This document shows, one piece after another, positions 24,371-33,224 of a DNA stretch of 64,000 nucleotides. The position numbers and the translations under genes are program-made. The notes under the pieces were generated by a model. The model saw only the letters and a list, made by a program, of their open reading frames with translations, had not been told where the DNA came from and did not search any database. Origin of the DNA: Pseudomonas sp. LBUM920 (GTDB lineage: Bacteria; Pseudomonadota; Gammaproteobacteria; Pseudomonadales; Pseudomonadaceae); assembly GCF_003852315.1 (NCBI RefSeq), contig NZ_CP027762.1:3267501-3331500 (forward strand). Reading direction: 5' to 3'. The first letter of the stretch is position 1. Each line of letters opens with the position of its first letter.

Positions 24371-25228
24371 ATGACTGACTACCCTCGCCCACCCTTCGCC
24401 CCCCAAGCCCAATCCGTACCCGGCGCCCAGAAGAAAATGGACCCGTACCCCGACTGCGGCGAGAAGAGCTACAAGGGCTCGGGCCGGCTGGCCAACAAAA
24501 TCGCGCTGATCACCGGTGCCGACAGCGGCATTGGCCGCGCAGTCGCCATTGCGTTTGCCCGTGAAGGCGCCGATGTGGCCATCGCTTACCTGGACGAGCA
24601 TGAAGACGCCAAGGAGACCGCACGCTGGGTTGAAGAAGCGGGCCGCCAGTGCCTGTTGCTGCCCGGCGATATTGCCCAAAAGGCCACGTGCCAGGCGCTG
24701 GTCGACAAGACCGTCGAACAGTTCGGGCGCATTGACGTCCTGGTCAACAACGCCGCGTTCCAGATGACCCACGAAACCCTCGAAGAGATCGAAGACGAGG
24801 AATGGGTGCGGACCTTCGATATCAACATCACCGCGATGTTTCGCATCTGCAAGGCCGCCCTGCCCCACATGAAAGCCGGCAGTTCGATCATCAATACCAG
24901 TTCGGTCAATTCCGACATGCCCAAGCCAACGCTGTTGGCCTATGCCGCCACCAAGGGCGCCATTGCCAATTTCACCGGCGGCCTGGCGCAATTGCTGGGT
25001 GACAAAGGCATTCGGGTCAACAGCGTAGCGCCGGGCCCGATCTGGACACCGCTGATCGTAGCGACCATGACGGACAAAGACGTGCAGAGCTTTGGCAGCG
25101 AAACCCCACTGGGGCGCCCCGGCCAGCCGGTAGAAGTGGCGCCGATCTATGTGTTGCTGGCCTCGGATGAAGCCAGCTATATCTCCGGTTCGCGCTACGC
25201 GGTCACCGGCGGCAAGCCAATCCTCTAA
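24371..25228 (+). CDS. SDR oxidoreductase, YghA/glucose-dehydrogenase-like
   Basis: The ATG at 24371, 4 codons into the open frame, has GGAGACTG upstream and gives 285 residues. An N-terminal arm of about 35 residues (PPFAPQAQSVPGAQKKMDPY, then YKGSGRL) precedes the Rossmann motif ITGADSGIGRAVAIAFAREG. This arm is typical of the YghA/YdaD/stress SDR group. Catalytic residues are in NTSSVNSD and YAATKGA. The C-terminus ends YISGSRYAVTGGKPIL. Such enzymes are often tied to general stress responses in Pseudomonas. It is monocistronic, followed by a REPIN-like hairpin. Confidence 0.9.
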   Translation: MTDYPRPPFAPQAQSVPGAQKKMDPYPDCGEKSYKGSGRLANKIALITGADSGIGRAVAIAFAREGADVAIAYLDEHEDAKETARWVEEAGRQCLLLPGDIAQKATCQALVDKTVEQFGRIDVLVNNAAFQMTHETLEEIEDEEWVRTFDINITAMFRICKAALPHMKAGSSIINTSSVNSDMPKPTLLAYAATKGAIANFTGGLAQLLGDKGIRVNSVAPGPIWTPLIVATMTDKDVQSFGSETPLGRPGQPVEVAPIYVLLASDEASYISGSRYAVTGGKPIL

Positions 25229-25252
25229 ACCCGGTAAACCACCAAGTAAAGA

Positions 25253-25333
25253 AGGGGGCTTGCTCCCGATAGCGCAGAGTCAGTCAGTGAGTCGCTGACC
25301 CTGCATCTTCGGAAGCAAGCCCCCCCTCTCACA
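25253..25333. repeat. REP/REPIN-type inverted repeat
   Basis: GGGGGCTTGCTCCC near 25254-25267 pairs with GGAAGCAAGCCCCCC at 25311-25326, enclosing about 45 bp. The GGGGGCTTGC core is the common P. fluorescens-type REP sequence, and two such ends in inverted orientation define a REPIN. It lies between the convergent SDR and recombinase genes and may also terminate transcription. Confidence 0.75.
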
Positions 25334-25346
25334 TGGTTGACTGAAG

Positions 25347-26261
25347 TTATAAATCAAACCGGTCCACGGCGCGCCGCCGCTCATTGTCGTCGCGTACGTC
25401 ATAGCTGGCGGTAGTCTGGATATTGCTGTGGTGCGCGAGTTTCTGCGCGATTGACAGGTCATGTTCCTCAATCACCCGGGTGATGAACGAACGCCTGAAG
25501 TCATGCGGCATGATTTTCACGCCAACTTGTTCGCCGCGTTGACGGGCGATGTAATAAATCGCGTGTTTGGTAATGCGCTCACGGGTGATATGGCTGCCCC
25601 GGCGAATGCGGTTGAACAGGAACGTATCGTCCTGCTCGCCGTCCTTGAGCTGCTCGCGACGAAAGTCCAGCCAGGCTGTCAGCTTTTCAAATGCCCAGGC
25701 GGGCGCGTACTTGATCAACGCCTTGTTGCCTTTGCCGGTCACGCGCAGGCTGCGCTCCTCGAAGTTGATCTGCGCCAGGTCGAGGTTCACCGACTCTGAC
25801 TTGCGCATGCCCGACCCATACAAAATGCCGATCACCGCCGCATCCCGCAGGCCCTGAGGGCGCGGGTCGGCAGCGCAGACTTCCATCAGTTCGCGAATCA
25901 GGCTGCGGCGCAAATTGCGCCCCTGGCCCAGTCGGGTCCCGGGCGCCGCCTTGACCGAGCGCATCTTGAGCAGGTGGTCCTGGCTGATCAGGCTCATGCG
26001 CCAGGCTTCGTTCATGACCCCACGCACGGCATTCACATACAGCGAAGAGGTGTTGGGCGCGTAGCCGTCCTCGCGCAGTGCGGCGACCAGGGCAATCACG
26101 TGTTCAGGTTGCAGCAGGTGCCAGTCGATGTCTTCGAGGTTGATGTCTTCGAAGCCCAGGCGGTCGGCGGCGTCCTGCAGCACGTAGCGCATGGTCAGTT
26201 GGCTGGAGGGCGCGAGGCGAGTGAGGTAAAGGGTCAGCGGGTTGCGGATGGACTCAGTCAA
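25347..26261 (-). CDS. Solitary tyrosine recombinase/integrase
   Basis: This 304-residue protein is similar in size to XerC/XerD. The N-terminal SAM-like core-binding domain covers about residues 5-105 and the catalytic domain about 115-300. All catalytic residues are visible: R153 (YGSGMRKSE), K177 (TGKGNK), H253 and R256 (PHDFRRSF), H278 (AHHSN), and nucleophile Y287 (TTASYDVR), with H-to-Y spacing of 9 as in XerD. The start is TTG at 26261; the first in-frame ATG lies inside the core-binding domain. No phage or integron genes flank it, and no excisionase is seen. A perfect inverted repeat begins 20 bp upstream of the start. The target site is unknown. Confidence 0.9.
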   Translation of the reverse strand: MTESIRNPLTLYLTRLAPSSQLTMRYVLQDAADRLGFEDINLEDIDWHLLQPEHVIALVAALREDGYAPNTSSLYVNAVRGVMNEAWRMSLISQDHLLKMRSVKAAPGTRLGQGRNLRRSLIRELMEVCAADPRPQGLRDAAVIGILYGSGMRKSESVNLDLAQINFEERSLRVTGKGNKALIKYAPAWAFEKLTAWLDFRREQLKDGEQDDTFLFNRIRRGSHITRERITKHAIYYIARQRGEQVGVKIMPHDFRRSFITRVIEEHDLSIAQKLAHHSNIQTTASYDVRDDNERRRAVDRFDL

Positions 26262-26280
26262 GGGAGATCAGCCTTTGGAT

Positions 26281-26320
26281 TAAATACCTCGATCAAGCCA
26301 TTGTTTAATCGAGGTATTTA
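26281..26320. repeat. Perfect 13-bp inverted repeat with 14-bp spacer, upstream of the recombinase
   Basis: TAAATACCTCGAT at 26281-26293 is exactly inverted at 26308-26320. The 13-bp arms are in the size range of tyrosine-recombinase core sites (11-13-bp arms), although the 14-bp spacer is longer than the 6-8 bp typical of Xer sites. It lies in the promoter of the recombinase gene, so it may be an autoregulatory operator, a recombination site, or both. Confidence 0.55.
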
Positions 26321-26369
26321 GTGAATTGGCGAAGGCCGAGTCTAGCGCAGGACCGGCCCTGGCACCAAA

Positions 26370-27188
26370 TCACGGGGCCGTTTCGTCATCCCCGGTCGCG
26401 TCGTCGGGCTGAGGCTGGGTCTGGGATTGACTCCACTCGGTGTCCTGCTTCTGCATCAGCGCGAACCAATGCTGGCGCATGAACGCCAGGTAGCTGTCCG
26501 GCGCCTTGGCAAAGTCCTTTTCATCGCCATAGCAGCCCGGCAGAGGTAACTCGGTGCCCTGCTCCTTGTACTGACTGACCAGCGCCTGCTGCGCCGCCAC
26601 GCTGCAATCCTTGGGCAGCGGCATACCCCGCAAGGCGCCGGCTTCCTCGTCCCACCAGCTCGCCCCAACGCGATCGACGCCGCGCAGGCGGTACTTCTGG
26701 GATTTGCCAACGTGCATGATCAGTTTGAATTCGTTGGGGCTGACATCGCTGGTGCACGTGCGCGAATAGCCCACCGTGGCCTGGGTGATGCCGTCGCCGG
26801 TGAGGTCGGTGACTTTGGTGGCCGCCATGTCAAAACGCAGCGCGGCGTCGAACTGGCAATGCTGCACATCGTCATAGAGCATCCACACGCGCTTGGGATG
26901 ATCGCCAGCGAGCAGGTATTGCGCGGCGTAGACGAACGCCGACTGGGTGCCATCGTCATCGCGTTCGCTGACCTGTTCGGCGAGCACCAGAAGGTTCTTG
27001 CCCTGGCTGTCGTCCCAGGTGTAGGCCGCGACCTGTTTGCCGCGCACTTCGACGCCTTCGGGCACCTGATCGACAGAGGTAAGCGCCACGCCATCATCGG
27101 CGCGCACGGTCGTGACGCAGGCCACAGCCATCAACAATCCCATCAACGCAGGCCGCAACTGGCCGCGTAAAAGCTGCACGCTATTCAT
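26370..27188 (-). CDS. Secreted/periplasmic protein of unknown function
   Basis: The 272-residue protein has an N-terminal signal peptide: a basic start with RGQLR, the hydrophobic stretch PALMGLLMAVACVTTVRA, and a likely cleavage after VRA. The mature part contains VRGKQVAAYTWDDSQGKNLL, FDMAATKVTDLTGDGITQAT (an FG-GAP/Ca-like acidic loop reminiscent of reports that describe a quantity), and two probable disulfide Cys pairs. The C-terminus is acidic and Gln-rich (about residues 250-272), low complexity. I cannot assign a function; the pattern looks like a conserved pseudomonad periplasmic protein. It is oriented away from the arn operon. Confidence 0.6.
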   Translation of the reverse strand: MNSVQLLRGQLRPALMGLLMAVACVTTVRADDGVALTSVDQVPEGVEVRGKQVAAYTWDDSQGKNLLVLAEQVSERDDDGTQSAFVYAAQYLLAGDHPKRVWMLYDDVQHCQFDAALRFDMAATKVTDLTGDGITQATVGYSRTCTSDVSPNEFKLIMHVGKSQKYRLRGVDRVGASWWDEEAGALRGMPLPKDCSVAAQQALVSQYKEQGTELPLPGCYGDEKDFAKAPDSYLAFMRQHWFALMQKQDTEWSQSQTQPQPDDATGDDETAP

Positions 27189-27659
27189 CCGAGTACCCTG
27201 GCAAGAGATGGCTTACTTTACCGGCACTTGAGGGGCAATGCAGAGAAGTTTGTTGAATAAAACCGGCGGCACACTGCAAGCTGCAAAAAACGCCACGGTT
27301 TTACCGGTTCAAGGTATCCCCTGGCGCCTCAGTTACTTAGCTGAACCCTAGCTGTCTACCTGTCAAATAAACGAGTTTTTCATCCGCCTTTCATATTCGT
27401 TCAACATTTTTCCGCTTAATCTTGGCCCCAGGACTTGAGAACGAGGCGCGTGTTATCGGACTAACTTGTTGATTACGCTTTACCTTTGAGACATTTCGTC
27501 TTTACTACGCTTGCCCATGGAAGAAATTATTGCCAGTCTCAGGAAGGTCGAATGAACACCGCAAACCCACGCTATGTTTAATCAGTTTTCTGAACCTTCA
27601 GCCGCCGATGACTGCTGTTTTCACGCGCCAACCTGCTCTAGCCCCGAGGTCATGAATCT
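27189..27659. promoter_or_regulatory. 471-bp regulatory region upstream of the arn operon
   Basis: No gene is seen here, and in particular no arnB. The segment is AT-rich for this window. It contains TTTCAT at 27378-27383 repeated after exactly 5 bp at 27389-27394, and a weaker third copy TTCAAC at 27400-27405, so the half-sites recur every 11 bp. Tandem direct hexamers at 11-bp spacing are the usual form of OmpR/PhoB-class response-regulator boxes, and PmrA/PhoP-type regulators commonly control arn operons. No exact PmrA consensus is visible. The region probably also holds the divergent promoter of the gene at 26370-27188. Confidence 0.45.
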
Positions 27660-28700
27660 TTGAAACCCTACCCTATTCATTGCGTGTCGATCGTCATCCC
27701 GGTCTACAACGAACAAGAGAGCCTGCCTGAATTGCTGCGTCGCACAAGCGCAGCTTGCAAGCAACTGTCCTACGAATACGAAATCATCCTGGTCGATGAT
27801 GGTAGTCGCGACAATTCGGCCCAATTGCTGGAAGACGCTGCTGCGCAAGAAGGCAGCCATGTAGTGGCGGTGATCCTCAACCGTAACTACGGCCAGCATG
27901 CGGCGATCATGGCCGGCTTCGAGCAGTGCCGTGGCGAAGTGGTAATTACCCTCGACGCCGACCTGCAAAACCCGCCGGAAGAAATCCCGCGCCTCGTCGA
28001 GCAAGCCGCCCTGGGCTACGACGTGGTCGCCACCGTGCGCAACAACCGCCAGGACTCGGCGTTCCGCCGCTGGCCTTCGCGCCTGATCAACCTGGCCGTG
28101 CAACGCTCCACCGGCGTGGCCATGACCGACTACGGCTGCATGCTGCGCGCTTACCGGCGCACCATCGTCGACGCCATGCTGGCCTGCCGCGAGCGCAGCA
28201 CCTTCATCCCGATCCTGGCCAACGGTTTTGCCCGCCACACCACGGAAATCCTGGTGCATCACGCCGAGCGTGAGCACGGCGAATCCAAATACAGCGCCAT
28301 GCGCCTGATCAGCCTGATGTTCGACCTGCTGACGTGCATGACCACCACGCCGCTGCGCCTGCTGTCGATTGTCGGTTTCAGTTTGGCCGCCCTGGGCGTG
28401 CTGTTCGCCTTTGCGCTGGTCATCCTGCGCCTGGCCTTTGGTGCACAGTGGGCTGGCGATGGCATGTTCGTGCTGTTCGCGGTGCTGTTCGTGTTCACCG
28501 GTGGCCAGTTCATCGGCATGGGCCTGTTGGGTGAATACCTGGGTCGCATGTACAGCGATGTACGCGCCCGCCCCCGTTTCTTCATTGAAAAAGTGCTGCG
28601 CAACCAACCGGCAGCACCGGCTCCAGTGGTCGTTGTTGACGGCCTGGTGTCCTCCCATACCTCCACTTCTACTTCTCCTTCCGATCAGGTTTCGTCATGA
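27660..28700 (+). CDS. arnC: Undecaprenyl-phosphate 4-deoxy-4-formamido-L-arabinose transferase
   Basis: The 345-residue protein has a GT2 domain (about residues 8-230) with VSIVIPVYNEQESLPELLRR, the metal-binding DADLQNPPEEI, and two C-terminal transmembrane helices (about 235-260 and 270-295). It transfers UDP-formyl-L-Ara4N sugar to undecaprenyl phosphate on the cytoplasmic face of the inner membrane. The start is TTG at 27660 behind GAGGT; no ATG is available near the conserved N-terminus. The tail after about residue 320 is unusual: low complexity, Val/Ser/Thr-rich. It overlaps arnA by 4 bp. It is the first gene of the arn operon here, with arnB absent upstream. Confidence 0.95.
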   Translation: MKPYPIHCVSIVIPVYNEQESLPELLRRTSAACKQLSYEYEIILVDDGSRDNSAQLLEDAAAQEGSHVVAVILNRNYGQHAAIMAGFEQCRGEVVITLDADLQNPPEEIPRLVEQAALGYDVVATVRNNRQDSAFRRWPSRLINLAVQRSTGVAMTDYGCMLRAYRRTIVDAMLACRERSTFIPILANGFARHTTEILVHHAEREHGESKYSAMRLISLMFDLLTCMTTTPLRLLSIVGFSLAALGVLFAFALVILRLAFGAQWAGDGMFVLFAVLFVFTGGQFIGMGLLGEYLGRMYSDVRARPRFFIEKVLRNQPAAPAPVVVVDGLVSSHTSTSTSPSDQVSS

Positions 28701-30688
28701 ATTCAAAAGCTGTTGTCTTCGCTTACCACGATATTGGCTGTGCAGGCATTGAAGCCCTGCTGACCGCCGGCTACGACATTGCTGCCGTGTTCACCCATGC
28801 CGACGACCCCAAGGAAAACAATTTCTACGGTTCCGTCGCCCAACTCTGCGCCCGCAACGGCATCCCGGTGCACGCACCGGAAGACGCCAACCACCCGCTG
28901 TGGATCGAGCGCATCGCCAAGCTGAACCCGGATTTCATCTTCTCGTTCTACTACCGCAACCTGCTGAGCGAAGCCTTGCTGGCCACCGCCAAAAAAGGCG
29001 CGTTCAACCTGCACGGCTCCCTGCTGCCGCAATACCGTGGCCGTGCACCGGCCAACTGGGTGCTGGTCAACGGCGAAACCGAAACCGGCGTGACCCTGCA
29101 CCGTATGGTCAAGCGCGCCGATGCCGGCCCGATCCTGGCCCAGCAGAAAGTCGTCATCGACCGTACCGACACCGGCCTGACCCTGCACGCCAAGCTGCGT
29201 GACGCCGCCACCAGCCTGCTGCGCGATGCACTGCCGCAATTGGCCCAGGGCAAACTGGCTGAAACCGCACAGGACGAAACCAAGGCCACCTACTTTGGCC
29301 GTCGCACCGCTGCCGATGGCAAGCTGGACTGGAAAAAGCCGGCTGAAGAGCTGTTCAACCTGGTTCGCGCCGTCACCCAACCGTACCCGGGCGCCTTCTG
29401 CGCTGTGGGCGAGCACAAACTGATCGTTTGGCACGCTGAAGTGGTCAAGGGCAACGAAGGCCTGGCCCCAGGCCGCGTAATCAGCGTTAACCCGCTGCGC
29501 ATTGCCTGCGGCGAAGACTCGCTGGTGGTCAAGTTCGGCCAGCGCAACGAAAACGGCCTGTACCTGGCCGGCCCTTCGCTGGCGGATGAACTGGGCCTGG
29601 TGGACGGTTCCGTGCTGCGCGGCGCCGAGTCCGGCCGCAAGCCACGCCGTACCCGCGTACTGATCCTGGGTGTGAACGGCTTTATCGGTAACCACCTGTC
29701 CGAGCGCCTGCTGCGTGACGACCGTTACGAAATCTACGGCCTGGACATCGGCTCCGACGCCATCGAGCGCCTGCGCAGCCACCCGAACTTCCATTACGTG
29801 GAAGGCGACATCAGCATTCACTCCGAGTGGATCGAGTACCACATCAAGAAGTGCGACGTGGTCCTGCCGCTGGTGGCCATCGCCACGCCGATCGAATACA
29901 CCCGTAACCCGCTGCGCGTGTTCGAACTGGACTTCGAAGAGAACCTGAAACTGGTTCGCTACTGCGTCAAGTACAACAAGCGCGTGATCTTCCCGTCGAC
30001 CTCCGAAGTCTATGGCATGTGCCAGGACCAGTACTTCGACGAAGACACCTCCAACCTGGTCGTCGGGCCGGTCAACAAGCAGCGCTGGATCTACTCGGTC
30101 TCCAAGCAACTGCTGGACCGCGTGATCTGGGCCTACGGCGACAAAGGCCTGAAGTTCACCCTGTTCCGTCCGTTCAACTGGATGGGCCCGCGCCTTGACC
30201 GTCTGGACTCTGCGCGTATCGGCAGCTCTCGCGCCATCACCCAGTTGATCCTGAACCTGGTGGAAGGCACGCCGATCCGTCTGTTCGACGGTGGCGAGCA
30301 GAAGCGCTGCTTCACTGACATCGCCGACGGCATCGAAGCCCTGGCGCGCATCATTGATAACGACAATGACAACTGCAACGGTCAGATCATCAACATCGGT
30401 AACCCGGAAAACGAAGCCAGCATCCGTCAGTTGGGCGAAGAACTGCTGCGTCAGTTCGAAGCTCACCCGCTGCGCAGCAACTTCCCGCCGTTCGCCGGTT
30501 TCCGCGACGTAGAGAGCAAGGCGTTCTACGGCACCGGTTACCAGGACGTGGCACACCGCAAGCCAAGCATCGAAAACGCCAAGCGCCTGCTGAACTGGGA
30601 GCCTACCGTTGAGATGAGCGAAACCATCGGCAACACCCTGGACTTCTTCCTCAAGGAAGCCATGCTCGAAATCGCGGACAAGAAGTAA
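28697..30688 (+). CDS. arnA: Bifunctional UDP-L-Ara4N formyltransferase / UDP-GlcA C4-decarboxylase
   Basis: The 663-residue two-domain enzyme is of normal size. The N-terminal formyltransferase (about 1-300) carries the catalytic N104, H106 and D142 (FNLHGSLLPQYRGRAPANW and RADAGPI). The C-terminal SDR-type decarboxylase (about 315-663) has the NAD motif ILGVNGFIGNHLSE, STSEVYGMC and YSVSKQLLDR. It oxidatively decarboxylates UDP-glucuronate and later formylates UDP-L-Ara4N. The step between those two, transamination by ArnB, has no gene in this window. It overlaps arnC by 4 bp and arnD by 1 bp. Confidence 0.97.
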   Translation: MNSKAVVFAYHDIGCAGIEALLTAGYDIAAVFTHADDPKENNFYGSVAQLCARNGIPVHAPEDANHPLWIERIAKLNPDFIFSFYYRNLLSEALLATAKKGAFNLHGSLLPQYRGRAPANWVLVNGETETGVTLHRMVKRADAGPILAQQKVVIDRTDTGLTLHAKLRDAATSLLRDALPQLAQGKLAETAQDETKATYFGRRTAADGKLDWKKPAEELFNLVRAVTQPYPGAFCAVGEHKLIVWHAEVVKGNEGLAPGRVISVNPLRIACGEDSLVVKFGQRNENGLYLAGPSLADELGLVDGSVLRGAESGRKPRRTRVLILGVNGFIGNHLSERLLRDDRYEIYGLDIGSDAIERLRSHPNFHYVEGDISIHSEWIEYHIKKCDVVLPLVAIATPIEYTRNPLRVFELDFEENLKLVRYCVKYNKRVIFPSTSEVYGMCQDQYFDEDTSNLVVGPVNKQRWIYSVSKQLLDRVIWAYGDKGLKFTLFRPFNWMGPRLDRLDSARIGSSRAITQLILNLVEGTPIRLFDGGEQKRCFTDIADGIEALARIIDNDNDNCNGQIINIGNPENEASIRQLGEELLRQFEAHPLRSNFPPFAGFRDVESKAFYGTGYQDVAHRKPSIENAKRLLNWEPTVEMSETIGNTLDFFLKEAMLEIADKK

Positions 30689-31572
30689 TGAAGGCAGGCT
30701 TGCGCATTGACGTCGACACCTACCGTGGCACCCGTGAAGGTGTGCCGCGGTTGCTCGAATCCCTGGATGAAGCCGGGGTTAAAGCGACGTTCTTCTTCAG
30801 CGTTGGGCCGGACAACATGGGGCGCCACTTGTGGCGCCTGATCCGCCCGCAATTTCTGTGGAAGATGCTGCGTTCCAATGCCGCCGGGCTGTATGGCTGG
30901 GATATCTTGCTGGCCGGCACCGCCTGGCCGGGCAAACCGATTGGCCGTGACCTGGGGCACTTGATGCGCCAGGCCAAGGCGGCCGGCCATGAAGTCGGCC
31001 TGCACGCGTGGGATCACCACGGCTGGCAGGCCAACACCGGGCGCTGGAGCGAGGCACAGCTCATCGAGCAGATCCGTCGTGGCGTAGACACCCTGAGCGA
31101 CATTCTGGGTGAACGCATCGACTGTTCAGCGGCCGCCGGTTGGCGTGCCGATGAGCGCGTGGTGCAAGCCAAGCAAACGTTCAACTTTCGCTACAACAGC
31201 GATTGCCGGGGCACCAGCCTGTTTCGTCCGACCTTGGCCGATGGCAGTGCGGGCACCCCACAAATTCCGGTAGACCTGCCGACCTTCGACGAAGTGGTCG
31301 GGCCGGTAGTGGCTGCCAAAGACTTCAACAGCTTCATTCTTGACCGGTTTAACGCGTCGAAGCTGAACGTCTACACGATCCACGCAGAAGTAGAAGGGAT
31401 TCTGATGGCTGATGATTTTCGCCAGTTGCTTGCCCAGGCCGGGCAGCGCGGCATCGACTTTCAACCCCTGGGCGACCTGCTGCCCGCGGATGTGACCACC
31501 CTGCCCCAGCAACACCTGGTGCGCGGCGCGTTGAGCGGCCGTGAGGGTTGGCTCGGAGTGCAGCAGGCATGA
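30688..31572 (+). CDS. arnD: 4-deoxy-4-formamido-L-arabinose-phosphoundecaprenol deformylase
   Basis: The 294-residue NodB-type polysaccharide deacetylase begins LRIDVDTYRGTREGVPRLLE, with metal-binding Asp residues, then LHAWDHHGWQ with the zinc His pair and AGWRADERVV. It removes the formyl group from undecaprenyl-phosphate-linked L-Ara4N, making the pathway irreversible. Its ATG shares the last base of the arnA stop, and its own stop overlaps arnT by 4 bp. Confidence 0.95.
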   Translation: MKAGLRIDVDTYRGTREGVPRLLESLDEAGVKATFFFSVGPDNMGRHLWRLIRPQFLWKMLRSNAAGLYGWDILLAGTAWPGKPIGRDLGHLMRQAKAAGHEVGLHAWDHHGWQANTGRWSEAQLIEQIRRGVDTLSDILGERIDCSAAAGWRADERVVQAKQTFNFRYNSDCRGTSLFRPTLADGSAGTPQIPVDLPTFDEVVGPVVAAKDFNSFILDRFNASKLNVYTIHAEVEGILMADDFRQLLAQAGQRGIDFQPLGDLLPADVTTLPQQHLVRGALSGREGWLGVQQA

Positions 31573-33224
31573 TCCGGCGCTGGGCACTGCCCCTGCTCCT
31601 GTTGGCGTTTGGCGTGTTTTACCTGTTACCGCTGGCCAGCCACGGCCTGTGGATTCCCGATGAGACCCGTTACGCGCAGATCAGCCAGGAAATGCTGTTG
31701 ACCGGCAAATGGGCCTCGCCGCATTTCATGGGCATCCGCTACTTCGAGAAACCCGCTGCCGGCTACTGGATGATCGCGCTGGGCCAGGCGATCTTCGGTC
31801 AGAACCTGTTCGGTGTGCGCTTTGCTTCGGCCCTGAGCACCGGGCTGAGCATTCTGCTGGTTTACCTGGTGTCGCGCCGCTTGTGGAATGACCCGCAAAA
31901 AAGCCTGGTCAGCACCGTGCTGTACATGAGCTTTGTCAGCGTGGCATTGCTGGGTGGCTACGCCAACCTGGACCCGCAATTCACCTTCTGGGTCAACCTG
32001 ACCGGCGTTGCGCTGTGGTTCTGCTTTGACAGCAGCACCCGCCAGGGCCGCTTGGGGTCCTGGGCGTTGCTGGGTTTTGCCTGCGGCATGGGTTTCATGA
32101 CCAAGGGGTTTCTGGCCTGGTTGCTGCCGGTGTTGATCGCCCTGCCCTATGCAATCTGGCAGAAGCGTTTTCGTGAGTTACTCGGGTACGGCGTGGTTGC
32201 CGTGGTCGTGGCCATTATCGTCAGCCTGCCCTGGGCGCTGGCCGTGCACCTGCAAGAGCCGGATTACTGGAACTTCTTCTTCTGGCACGAGCATATCCAG
32301 CGCTTTGCCGGTGATGACGCCCAGCACGCCGAGCCGTTCTGGTTCTATCTGCCGCTGATGGTCGCGTTCTCGCTGCCGTGGATTGCGCTGTTGCCGTCCA
32401 CGATCAAACAGGCGTGGCTGCAAAAACGCCTGCCGCAGACCGCCTTCCTGTTGCTGTGGCTGCTGATGCCCCTGGCATTTTTCAGCCTGGCCAAAGGCAA
32501 GCTGCCGTCGTACATCATGCCGTGCCTGCTGCCGTTGGCCTTGTTGATGGGCTCGACCCTGAGCGACAAGCTCGCCCTGGGCCACGGCCGGGCCTTGCGC
32601 ATCAACGGCTGGTTGAACCTGGCGCTGGGTGTTCTGGCGGTGCTGGCGCTCAGCTGGTTCCAATTGAAAAAGCCTGTGTATGACCACGGCGAAGAAACCC
32701 TCAGCCTGGTGCTGCTGTTCACCTTTCTGTTCGGCTGGATCGTGGTCAACCTGCTCCAGGCGGCGCGCCCGCTGAAACTGTGGGCCGCGCCGGTGATCGG
32801 CAGCTGGCTGCTGGTGGCATTGGTGCCCGCCGCCTTGCCGCATTCGGTGGTTTACAACAAGACCCCGGACCAGTTCATCATCGATCACCTGGACGAACTG
32901 CAACCCACTGCCTCCCTGCTCAGCAATGACCTTGGCGCGGCCTCGGCGCTGTCGTGGCGCATGGGGCGTCCGGACGTCAGCCTCTACAACACGGTCGGCG
33001 AAGTGAAATACGGCATCGCCTACCCGGACACCGCGCACCGCAGGATCGATACCCACGAAGTCCAGCAATGGATGAGCGAGGCGCGCAAGAAAGGTTCTGT
33101 CGGTGTGGTCATGCGGGTCAAGGGTGACGATGAAGTCGCCGAAGTCAACCTGCTGCCCAAGGACGGTAAACGCTATGAGCAAGGCAACATTGTGATCCTG
33201 ATTTTCCCACAGGCCGCGCAATGA
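31569..33224 (+). CDS. arnT: Lipid A 4-amino-4-deoxy-L-arabinose transferase
   Basis: The ATG at 31569 overlaps the arnD stop; the longer frame to 31548 is inside arnD. It gives 551 residues. The GT83 membrane protein has about 13 transmembrane helices plus a C-terminal periplasmic domain of about 120 residues. The first periplasmic loop carries LWIPDETRYAQISQEM (Asp-Glu of the active site) followed by YFEKPAAGYW, both characteristic of ArnT. It moves L-Ara4N from undecaprenyl phosphate to lipid A phosphates at the periplasmic face, giving polymyxin and cationic peptide resistance. Confidence 0.96.
   Translation: MIRRWALPLLLLAFGVFYLLPLASHGLWIPDETRYAQISQEMLLTGKWASPHFMGIRYFEKPAAGYWMIALGQAIFGQNLFGVRFASALSTGLSILLVYLVSRRLWNDPQKSLVSTVLYMSFVSVALLGGYANLDPQFTFWVNLTGVALWFCFDSSTRQGRLGSWALLGFACGMGFMTKGFLAWLLPVLIALPYAIWQKRFRELLGYGVVAVVVAIIVSLPWALAVHLQEPDYWNFFFWHEHIQRFAGDDAQHAEPFWFYLPLMVAFSLPWIALLPSTIKQAWLQKRLPQTAFLLLWLLMPLAFFSLAKGKLPSYIMPCLLPLALLMGSTLSDKLALGHGRALRINGWLNLALGVLAVLALSWFQLKKPVYDHGEETLSLVLLFTFLFGWIVVNLLQAARPLKLWAAPVIGSWLLVALVPAALPHSVVYNKTPDQFIIDHLDELQPTASLLSNDLGAASALSWRMGRPDVSLYNTVGEVKYGIAYPDTAHRRIDTHEVQQWMSEARKKGSVGVVMRVKGDDEVAEVNLLPKDGKRYEQGNIVILIFPQAAQ

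Noticed and set aside
25347..26261. Prophage or integron associated with the recombinase
   Set aside because: No phage structural genes, excisionase, cassette array or direct-repeat attachment sites were seen around it.
28703..30556. 617-codon open frame antisense to arnA
   Set aside because: It lies entirely opposite a conserved gene with clear catalytic motifs, has no recognisable domain and no ribosome-binding site. Long antisense frames are expected in high-GC DNA.
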